A stretch of DNA of 64,000 bases from Epinephelus fuscoguttatus. Lineage: Eukaryota > Chordata > Actinopteri > Perciformes > Serranidae. The position numbers were made by a program, and so were the translations under genes. The DNA lies in the NCBI RefSeq assembly GCF_011397635.1, contig NC_064754.1, positions 35,084,043 through 35,148,042 of the forward strand, given 5' to 3'. How positions within the stretch are numbered: the first letter of the stretch is position 1; each line of letters starts with the position of its first letter. The notes beneath the pieces are model-generated. The model worked only from the letters and a program-made list of their open reading frames with translations, had not been told where the DNA came from and ran no database searches. Shown here piece by piece: positions 48,290 to 58,400 of the stretch.

Positions 48290-48740
48290 CCCCTCCACCC
48301 TCAGCAGGACCATGCACCATGCTACACTTAATGTGACTCTGATCCCAAGGCATCGTCCTGGTCTCTATATTCCCCAGATCCCAATCTGATCAAGCATCCA
48401 TTGGACATACCCACCTCGCCATCCACAGGACTCAAAGATCTGCCTCCAGTGCCCTGGTGCCAGACACCACAGGACACCCCCAGAGGGTCTGTGTCCACAG
48501 CTTTTTTTTTTTTTTTTTTAAGATACTTTTTGGAGCTTTTTGGCCTTTAATTGATAGGATAGACAAGCGTGATGGGGGAGAGAGAGGGAGTGACATGCAG
48601 CAAAGGGCCACAGGTTGGAGTCGAACCCGGGCCGCTGCGGCAACAGCCTTGTACATAGGGCGCCTGCTCTACCACTAAGCCACTGACACCCCATGTGTCC
48701 ATACCTTGACAGGTCAGAGGCCCCACCGTGGATAAGATGT
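48290..48740 (+). mobile_element. Tc1-like transposase fossil
   Basis: Pieces of a second Tc1-like family: accatgcaccatgctacac (D-N-A-P-C-H-type site, degraded), ccccagatcccaatctgat (S-P-D-L-N-type motif), then tctgcctccagtgccctggt and ataccttgacaggtcag. Much decayed, and interrupted by a SINE at 48498-48693. Confidence 0.55.
48498..48693 (-). mobile_element. tRNA-derived SINE with target duplication
   Basis: On the minus strand: A box within gtggcttagtggtagagc, B box gggttcgactcc, body tttgctgcatgtcactccc, and a terminal poly-A (T run at about 48502-48519). Flanked by tgtgtcca at 48490-48497 and 48694-48701. The pol III boxes are intact, so the copy is fairly young. Confidence 0.88.

Positions 48741-48745
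<5 letters not shown>

Positions 48746-48786
<41 letters not shown>
48746..48786 (+). repeat. (TA)n microsatellite
   Basis: About twenty ta units in unit 2 only. Confidence 0.95.
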
Positions 48787-48787
<1 letters not shown>

Positions 48788-49149
48788 TTGTATTATATGT
48801 GTGTAATTGTGAAATTATTGGATATGGAACAGTTGTGGATATGATCATATTTTATTCTTTATTGAACGATGTATTTTAAAAATGGCAAAACATAGTAACA
48901 ACAGCAGTGAATTACAATATGAATAACTGATGTAGACATGAAGCATTTTTATTTTGTTTTATTCAGCAGAAGATACACACACACACACACACACAATATA
49001 TAAACATCTTGAGATATGATCATCTGTTGACATAACTGAATTAAGAGTGAACCATAATGTTAGTGCAGTCTCAGCAATTTTAGCTGAAACTGGAAAATGC
49101 TAATTATTTTCATGTATTATATAGTTACCTCCTGGGATTTTACATTGAG

Positions 49150-52100
49150 TTACACAGGCCATGTCTTCTCACAGATCCATGATTTTTGCTGGTAACAGGA
49201 GTCATCATTCCAGCTGTTTTCCAAATTAAAGTTCATTATTTCTGCACAGTCTTCATCTCTGCCAAAAAGATGTCCATTTGGTTCACCACGGGCCCAGTAG
49301 CTAAAACACAAAAAAAGAACTTAAGTGAAAGTGGCTGGCCCCAGCACATCATGGCAATACAAAAGTAAAGTATTGTGTAAACCTGGTAGTCAGCAGAGTC
49401 CCATCCACCCATTTCCATTTCCTCTCTGTCTCTGTGTCAGTCAGTCCAATCCACAGGACCTTTTGGAAACGCCTTACGAATTCCTTATTCACAGAAAAAA
49501 GTGTCAACATACTTCGCATGTAATAGTTTCATTCTGTCTGCGTTGTCCACTTCTGCAACATTGCATTCCTTCATGTTTTTGCTCTTTCTTTGCACACACA
49601 CACACACACATACAGACACATACCTGTTCTTCTTTGCTGTTAATAATCACCAGGTCTGCACCTCTTTGCTGACAGTCACTTCTGCTTTGTTGCCAGGGTG
49701 CCGTCGTAGAAGAAATGTAATATAAACTACCTCTGAAATATGTCCATCCTTGTTTGGAATAGCAAGCTGTTTTAAATTGGGGAGGGAAAAATTGTATGAA
49801 CTTAATTAATTGCCAAACTGATTCCCATTAGGACAGCATAGAGTAGAGATAATATGGAGAGCACCAGACAGGGTGTAAGCACTGATTTTGAAAGCTGACA
49901 CTTGATTAAATGGGCTTTGGTAGTGGCTATCAACACTGTAGATATGAGTTAGTACAGTGACTAGTATGTGTGTCATTACAGAATCGACAATATTCCTCCG
50001 GCCACTAAATATTACAAAATCCACGAGTCTCGACTGCTAAATGCTTCAGTACACTTTAGCCACAGCCTTCACTGTCATCGAGAGAAAGCCCTTCAGAGTG
50101 GTGAATCAGAACAAAGTCAGATGGCTTCATTGTTGAATCTGTGAACCAAATGTGACGCCAGAATGGCTGAATCAAAAACTATATCAGAATCCAGTAAAAG
50201 TAACTAAATATGCTGCAGACTGTAATGTTAGTTTTCTCGAAACTGTAATTTCGGCACATACCAGGGAATTTTTAGTTCTGTGACTAGATGTTTCTTTCTG
50301 TCTGAGTTTGAAATAAGAGATCTTAGCAGACCTCTGCAGCCCACTCCTTATCTTTGCTTTAGGCTAGCGGTTCAACCCTACTAAATAAGCTGCAGATCGT
50401 ACTCAACTCAACTCAAATTTATTTATAAACCACATTTAAAAACAACTCTAAAAAAGGCCACTCAAAAAGGCATACATAGAGGTGACACAATATACACAGG
50501 CATGCAAACACTAATGAATAGGAGTAGGTTTTGAGCCTGGACTTAAATGATTCAATGGTGGGGGCAGATCTTTTTGGGAGGGGGATGTTGTTCCATAGTT
50601 TGGGGGCAGACACAGCAAAGGCACTATCACCCCTGAGCTAAAGTCTGGAGCGTGGGACAGCCAGGAGCCCCTGGTCAGCTGACCTGAGGGACGTGGATGT
50701 AGAATAGGGGGTTAGAAGGTCTGAGATGTAGGATTGAGCTAGACCATAAAGGGCCTGGTACACAAACAGGAGAACCTTAAAGTCTATTCTGTGCTTTACA
50801 GGCAGCCAGTGGAGAGAGGTCGAAACAGGTGTGATGTGGTCTCTCCTCCAGGTTCCTGTGAGGAGCCAAGCAGCGGCGTTCTGAACCAGCTGGAGGCGGG
50901 ACAAAGAGGACTGACTGATACCAGTGTACAGAGAGTTACAGTAGTCTAAACGGGAGGAGATGAGAGCATGGGTGACTATCTGCAGGTCTTTGAGGGAGAG
51001 AAATGGCTTGATTTTGGAAATGGTGCTGGTCAGAAATCCCTCTAATGGAGTCAGGGGGGCCAAAGAGGACAACTTCTGATTTGCCCTCATTCAGCTGCAG
51101 GAAATTCTGTGCCATCCAGTTCTTTATGTCCTTGAGGCAGTGTATGAGACTGGCAACATTGGACTCGTGGTTAGGCTTGATAGGGAGATACAGCTGTGTG
51201 TCATCAGCATAGGAGTGGAAGGAGATGTTATATTCTTTAATAATTTGGCAGAGGAGAAGCATGTACAATGAAAAGAAAATAGGACCTAAGATGGAGCCTT
51301 GAGGGACCCCAAAGGAAAGAGTGGCTGAGGAAGAGGAGTGATTTCCCATGCTGACAGAGAAACTTCTATTTTGAGGTAGGAAGTGAAACAGTGTAATGCA
51401 GTGCCACTGATGCCAACACCAAACTGAAAGCATTCAATTAAGATGTTTTAATCCACAGTATCGAACAGCGTCGAGGTCCTGGATTGTGTGCCGTAATGTT
51501 AGTTTTCCCAATTTGTAATTTCGGCACACACCAGGGAGTTTTTAGTTCTGTGACTTGATGTTTCTTTCTGTCTGAGTTAGAAAGAAGAGATCTTAGCAGA
51601 CCTCTGCAGCCCACTCCTTATCTCTGCCTTAGGCTAGCAGCTCAATGCTACTAGTATAGGACACCTGGATCTCTGACTGAACCATTGGTTCAGTTGTTTC
51701 ATCATGAAGAAGAGTGATTAAGTGAGGACTAAGTGATTAAGTTAGGTAGAATTAAAAATATAAATAATTACCTTGAAGCGTTTTATGAAGATCATTTATC
51801 TTTTTGGTCATGTCTTTAACTCCTTTATGGAGCCGGTCTCGTTCGTCAGCCAGGATGTTGTAACTGGTCTGTAACTGGTCTCTCTCTTTAGTCAGGTTGT
51901 TGTTACTGGTCTGTAACTGGTCTCTCTCCATAGTCAGGTTGTTGTTACTGTTGTGAACCAGGACCAACTCCATTTTCCACTCAGAGTTGCTTTTGGTGAC
52001 TGTTGTACACATAAACAACAAACAAATAAAGAAAATCTGTTAATCAGCATCACCTGCTCAGTGTTTATCAGCATGCTGAAATACTCACACAGGCAAGCCA

Positions 52101-52786
52101 GAGTTATGAGTCCAGTCAGAAGGAGAAGACACAGCAGACTCAGACACACTGCAGCAGCTCTGCAGGGGCTCTTCTTCACATCTGCAGCACCTGAGGGTGG
52201 AAGTCACAACACCTGTTTGTCATGTGTTTGTTCATTAATGTGAAACCAAATGAAATTAACTCATTCACATATTATTGTTCATGTTTCAGCCAGACAAAAT
52301 GCACCACACACTATCTGAATGACTGTATGATTCACATATTCACATTAACATGTAGTCAACATCCTGTTACAGTATGCGTATACACATAACATGTGTTCAT
52401 TACCTGAGAGTGCAGGTCCAGTTCTGTTTGGCTCCAGACTGTGGATCATCACGTTTTCATAAATACTTTCTGTACTGTTTTCCAAACTCTTCCTTTTGTG
52501 AGGATAACCTGATGGTCCCCCTTCATTGATATAGACATCCATCAGTTGATCCTTGATGTTCAGCTGTATTGACTGCAGTTTGGTCCTCAAAGTCCCGATG
52601 TCTTGAGCGTGTGCCTCTGAAATGACAGATGATGTTCTGAACTGTTCTCATACGAAGCAACAAACATAGTAACACAGATGGTAACATCTTCATGTGAAAC
52701 AGGAAACTGAGGGCTGCTGGGATGAATTATTTTAGGTGACCACCTTTACCTGTTTGGCCTTGCAGCTGCATGATGATGCTTTCCAT
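49150..52786 (-). CDS. C-type lectin receptor 4 (CD209-like), EPN type
   Basis: Intact twin of lectin 3. Minus-strand exons: 52786-52750, 52616-52404, 52190-52089, 51999-51772, 49766-49624, 49483-49383 and 49300-49150 (975 nt, 324 aa). Long tail with DVYINE and the ITIM-like SIYENV, membrane segment at about residues 93-115, stalk with 14-residue units (ERDQLQTSNNNLTK, ERDQLQTSYNILAD), then a lectin domain with RSDC, WIGLTD, WKWVDGT, EPN, EDC, WND and WIC. EPN predicts mannose-type binding. It keeps the first N-terminal cysteine (ACYSKQGW) but has leucine for its partner (GSLYYI), so one cysteine is unpaired. The donor after the WVDGT exon is the weak AG|GTTTAC. The start ATG faces lectin 5 across about 1.06 kb. 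Confidence 0.85.
50204..51655. repeat. Direct repeat pair around the LINE
   Basis: About 170 bp starting at taatgttagttttc (50224-50385) recurs at 51495-51650 with a few changes. The start of the second copy (actaaataagctgcagat) lies left of the LINE, so the LINE sits inside copy 2. Lectin 3's intron has only one copy. Confidence 0.75.
50401..51485 (-). mobile_element. LINE fragment (YADD type) in lectin 4 intron
   Basis: Minus-strand RT: RSFSVSMGNHSSSSATLSFG, VPQGSILGPIFFSLYML, SYADDTQLYLPIKPN (catalytic YADD), NWMAQNFLQLNEGKSEVVLF, LSLKDLQIVTHALISSRLDY and APKLWNNIPLPKRSAPTIES, then a 3' UTR ending in a (ttgag)n tail at 50401. 5'-truncated, with a few frame breaks and an internal loss before KIKPFLSL. 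The clade is uncertain (L2/Rex1/jockey-like group). Confidence 0.8.
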
Positions 52787-52825
52787 TTGGTTTCAAGCTA
52801 TGTTGCAAATTCCCTGAAATCTTAA

Positions 52826-53282
52826 AGGGACAGTTCACCCAAAAACACATATGTTTTTTTTCTCTCACCTGTACTGCTATTTATCAACCTAGACTGAGCT
52901 TGCTAACATTACAGCTCAGCTGAGGAGGACGCCATTGACGCTTCTTTTTGTGTGGTGATGCAGATGGAGGGTGTCGTTCAGGTTGAAAGAAAATTGTTCC
53001 TGTATGAAACTGCCCACAAGGTCTGTGGATTATCTTGCGTAACCAGGTCATGATTTCTGTAAAGAGACATTGCTGTTGAGTTTTTCAAATGTATTCTTTC
53101 AGTGCTTTGAGCACCACAAGCAGAGTGCCATCTGGTTCCATTATATTTGAGAGAAGGCAGACATCTCTACGGCTGATATATCCAACACTCTGTAACTCAC
53201 ACTAAAACAATCTAGACTGATAAATGGCACTACAGTTAAAAAGAAAAATATACATTTTTAAAATTTGGGGTGAACTGTCCCT
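52826..53282. mobile_element. Complete MITE with TTAA flanks
   Basis: Begins agggacagttcaccc and ends gggtgaactgtccct; both sides carry TTAA (52822-52825 and 53283-53286), suggesting a piggyBac-type or similar TTAA target. No coding content. It starts 36 bp upstream of the lectin 4 ATG. Confidence 0.8.
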
Positions 53283-53344
53283 TTAAATCGTCACTGCTAG
53301 AAATGAATGAATATTTACACAAGAAGACAAGATGGATACTGACT

Positions 53345-53570
53345 TTTAAAAAATCCACTACCCTGGGCAAGAGAACAGAGAAGTCCCACACACTGCCCTT
53401 TTGCTTGCAATAAACTTTATGGGAGATCTCCCATAAAGTTTATTGTGAGGTAAAGAACAGCGTGCAGGACTTCTCTCTTCTTATGCCTATAGATATTTCC
53501 TCCTATGCATCTGTCTACAAGAAAGTGAAGGTGTGCTTCAGCCTTTACAGTTAAAAAATCCACTACCAGA
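53345..53570. repeat. Foldback with 38-bp perfect palindrome
   Basis: Bases 53408-53445 form a perfect palindrome centred on gagatctc (caataaactttatggg and its complement). The arms continue imperfectly outward (agagaagtcc on one side, ggacttctct on the other). The stretch ttaaaaaatccactacc flanks the whole as direct repeats at about 53343 and 53552. Confidence 0.85.
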
Positions 53571-53842
53571 ATTTTAAGAAGTTGGACATAGAGTTAATGA
53601 TAGGGTTTATTTGAAAAATAATTAACAATAATGATGGGGTGTAATCATGGCTTAGAGCTTTGCATCTCCTCCTCTTCCACGTTTACTTCCTCTATTTCCT
53701 TCCCTTTAATAAAACCCTTGTGGCCCACCCAAGAGATATGTACAGTGAGTGACCTTTACAGTGATATAAATGCTAAAATTCTGTGGGACTGGTCTAATCA
53801 GAAAGGATTACATCTGAGTTGAATTAGATGAAGTGAGAAAAC

Positions 53843-55425
53843 ATGGCTGAGGATATCTATGCCAAGCCAGACCTCACCAAAAAAGTTAGATTTCAGACAG
53901 GTGAGAAGGACGACAGACAAACAGACGTCTGTGATAACGTTGATACTGTGAGGATTTATGACAACTGCTGGGCAGAGGAGAGTACGCCGACGGACAAATC
54001 ACAGGACAACACTACTGAGAATCAACCGCAAAGTATCTGTCTGTGTCTGTCTGCCTATCTAGAATTTACTGTAAGATTCAATAGATGAGTTTTTAATCAA
54101 AAGTTAAGCTATGAGGCCCTGGCCTTTCTAAATGTGTGTAAAAATAACTGTTAACTTTTAATGAAGCAGAATTTTACAACACAGTTAATGATTAAATTCA
54201 TTCATTCATTTTATTTGTGTCTACAGCCACTTCAGTCAATGTGAGTCCAGAAAAGAGAAGTCTTCCCGGGGCCGCTGCAGTGTTTCTGGGGCCACTGTGT
54301 CTTCTCCTCCTGGTGGCAGTCATTGCCCTGGTGGTCGTATGTAAGTTTTCCAAATTCATTTATTCCAACCAGTGGTTGTGGTGCAAGACCTGTATATTAA
54401 GTGATGTAATGGATCTTTAAGCCTTTCACATGTTGGACCCTTTCTGTGGCAGTTATTATGAAGAGGAATCGTCTGTGGGGGGACAATGCCAGCCTGGCCA
54501 GTGAGAGAGACAAATTGCAGATGAGTTACAGCGACGTGAAAATCCTCAATCACAATCTGACCCAAAATACAAGACAGTCAGAGAACGACATCAACAACCT
54601 CACCAAAACTGTAGATGAATTACAAAAACAGATTGGTGAGTAAAAATATGAATAATTATTTTGAATCAAAGGCATAGTTTGATATTTTGGAAATTACACT
54701 TGTTCACTTTCTTGCCAAGAATTAGAGAAGAAGATCGATCCCAATCTCACATAGCCTATAGATGATAAATATAGGGTTAGATTTTGGAGGGGACACAGGG
54801 GACGCGTCCCCCTCAATATTTAGAACACATGTACAAAACCTGTGCCCCTGGATAAATATCTATATAGCAGCCAGTTAGCACAAAAACTGGAAACAGGGAA
54901 ACAGCTCGCCTGACTCAGTCCAAAGATTAATAGTAATCTGCCTGGCAGTAAAGCTCAAGCTCACTAATTAAAAAGTTCTACAGCATTTATTTAATTTATG
55001 AAAAAAATTAAAAACTAAAATTGGCATGTTATCTAACACACTGTTTCTTGACTGGGAGCAGTTTAGACTCCAGTACGTTACTGGTCCTTGCCAAGAAATA
55101 AATAGGCTGTAACTCCCCTAAAATAGATCTTATCATTTTTACACTTTTTTGTTTTGTATGACAAAAACAAATAAGCACTGGTTCCCAACTGGTCCAGCCA
55201 TGGGGTCTAGAATTCTCCTTCGTCATTATCAACAGAGGTGGGTAGTAACTAGTTACATTTACTCAGTTACATTTACTTGAGTAACTTTTTGGATAAATTG
55301 TACTTTTCAGAGTAGTTTTAATGCAAAATACTTTTTACTTTTACTTGAGTTATATTGTTTTAAAGCAACAATACTCTTACTTGAGTACAATATTTGGCTA
55401 CTCTACCCACCTCTGAGTACATAAT

Positions 55426-55472
<47 letters not shown>

Positions 55473-58400
55473 TACAGGCCAAAAGTTTGGACACACCTTC
55501 TTATTCAATGCGTTTTCTTTATTTTCATGACTATTTACATTGTAGATTCTCACTGAAGGCATCAAAACTATGAATGAACACATGTGGAGTTGTGTACTTA
55601 ACAAAAAAAGGTGAAATAACTGAAAACATGTTTTATATTCTAGTTTCTTCAAAATAGCCACCCTTTGCTCTGATTACTGCTTTGCACACTCTTGGCATTC
55701 TCTCCATGAGCTTCAAGAGGTAGTCACCTGAAATGGTTTTCCACTTCACAGGTGTGCCTTATCAAGGTTAATTAGTGGAATTTCTTGCTTTATCAATGGG
55801 GTTGGGACCATCAGTTGTGTTGTGCAGAAGTCAGGTTAATACACAGCCGACAGCCCTATTGGACAACTGTTAAAATTCATATTATGGCAAGAACCAATCA
55901 GCTAACTAAAGAAAAACGAGTGGCCATCATTACTTTAAGAAATGAAGGTCAGTCAGTCCGGAAAATTGCAAAAACTTTAAATGTGTCCCCAAGTGGAGTC
56001 GCAAAAACCATCAAGCGCTACAACGAAACTGGCACACGTGAGGACCGACCCAGGAAAGGAAGCTGCTAGGAAACCACTGCTAAGGAGAGGCAACAAGCAG
56101 AAGAGATTTGTTTGGGCCAAGAAACACAAGGAATGGACATTAGACCAGTGGAAATCTGTGCTTTGGTCTGATGAGTCCAAATTTGAGATCTTTGGTTCCA
56201 ACTGCCGTGTCTTTGTGAGACGCAGAAAAGGTGAACGGATGGATTCCACATGCCTGGTTCCCACTGTGAAGCATGGAGGAGGAGGTGTGATGGTGTGGGG
56301 GTGTTTTGCTGGTGACACTGTTGGGGATTTATTCAAAATTGAAGGCACACTGAACCAGCATGGTTACCACAGCATCCTGCAGCGACATGCCATCCCATCC
56401 AGTTTGCGTTTAGTTGGACGATCATTTATTTTTCAACAGGACAATGACTCCAAACACACCTCCAGGCTGTGTAAGGGCTATTTGACCAAGAAGGAGAGTG
56501 ATGGAGTGCTGCGGCAGATGACCTGGCCTCCACAGTCACCGGACCTGAACCCAATCGAGATGGTTTGGGGTGAGCTGGACCGCAGAGTGAAGGCAAAGGG
56601 GCCAACAAGTGCTAAACACCTCTGGGAACTCCTTCAAGACTGTTGGAAAACCATTTCAGGTGACTACCTCTTGAAGCTCATGGAGAGAATGCCAAGAGTG
56701 TGCAAAGCAGTAATCAGAGCAAAGGGTGGCTATTTTGAAGAAACTAGAATATAAAACATGTTTTCAGTTATTTCACCTTTTTTTGTTAAGTACATAACTC
56801 CACATGTGTTCATTCATAGTTTTGATGCCTTCAGTGAGAATCTACAATGTAAATAGTCATGAAAATAAAGAAAACGCATTGAATGAGAAGGTGTGTCCAA
56901 ACTTTTGGCCTGTACTATATATATATGTACAGTATATATAAGAATATATTTGTGTTTCTTGTGCCTTGATTTATGTTATGTTTGTAAAGATTTAATTTAT
57001 TTTTGTTTTAGTTAAAGGGGTATCATTTAAAATACATGAATTTGCAGATTATTATTTTTGATCGATTGATTACGTTCATGTTCTTATTTTACAAATAAAT
57101 CAGACGTTACTCAACAGTTACTCAGTACTTGAGTAGCTTTTTCAGCAAATACTCTTTTACTCTTACTCAAGTAATTATTTGGATGACTACTTTTTACTTT
57201 TACTTGAGTAATATTGTTGTAAAGTATCAGTACTCTTACTTGAGTACAATATTTGGCTACTCTACCCACCTCTGATTATCAAGGATCACACAGTTTAATA
57301 TATTCAGCATCATACTTGTGTTTGGCCATGGTGTCGAGCTAGTTTGCTATCTCTGTCAACAAGCTGTCCGTTAGTGACTCACTCTACAGCAGGAAATGGC
57401 ACTTCAAAAATGAAAGCTTTGTGCCACAAATTCACTAAACGTTAAAGTGTTTTTTTTTGTTTTTTTTTCACAAACTTGACATGTTTGTGAATCACTTGCG
57501 GTCCATTCAGAATGGACCCATGCACCCACTTTTGCCCACAACCCACCAGTTGAGTACCACTGAGCTTTAGCAGTGTTGATAGGTGGATTTTGATATCTGT
57601 GCACAGAGCACGGCTAGCTATGTCCCCCTGTTTCCAGTCTTTGTGCTAAGCTAAGCTAACCAGCTGCTGACTGTAGCTTCAGATTTACAGTGTGGACACA
57701 TGGAGTGTCATAACCTACTCATCTTACTCTCGGAATTAAAGTGACTTATCATATTTCCCAAAATAGCAAACTACTCCTTCAACAAGGTTTTCATACAGCA
57801 CGTAAAAAGCCATGAGTGGGATTTCACATTTCGGATACTGGTCTGTATGTTTTGTCTTTTGACATAGTGTCACCAGTATTATGTCTGAAGGAATATCATT
57901 TTGTGTTGTTAAACAGAGACAACATGTCCTGCCAATTGGATAATGTTTGACAATAGCTGTTATTTAATGTCCAAAGAAGAGAAGAGCTGGACTGACAGCA
58001 GTAAAGCCTGTGAAACTCATGGTGCACGGCTGGTGATCATATCTAATGAAGAGGAACAGGTGGGTCAAATTTAAAAATTTAAAAATCTAAAAAGTTGTTG
58101 ATTGAGTTCTCTTATTTTATTATTGTTGTACATAGCAAAATACAAAACCTGCTCCCCTCCCCAAATTCATAATTTTAATATTAGGAGTTCAGTGTGTCAG
58201 TGTTTATGAAAATAACTTTTTGTCTTAGCCTATTACACGAGACAGTGCTTCTAAATCCATTTTGCTAGAATCTACTGCAGCTGAAAAAAAAAACAACCAA
58301 TCACAGCCTAGGAGTCTTTTACGTAGCTGTTGTGTCAATCAATCACTGCAAGTGAACTGCGGTCAAGATGTCATCTAGGCAGCGCTGATCAAAAATGAAT

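Larger units (their letters stand above)
47025..53286. repeat. Tandem segment, unit 2 (RING exon plus lectin 4)
   Basis: Second copy of 42765-47024, longer through insertions: a Tc1 fossil with a nested SINE and a (ta)n run (48.3-48.8 kb), a LINE (50.4-51.5 kb) and a local duplication around it. It ends in a complete MITE. Confidence 0.85.

Noticed and set aside
48590-48670. Functional tRNA gene
   Set aside because: A and B boxes are present, but the body, poly-A end and flanking target duplication show a tRNA-derived SINE.
55981-56754. 257-codon open frame as a host gene
   Set aside because: It is the catalytic half of a Tc1 transposase (SPDLNPIE) lying between Tc1 inverted ends.
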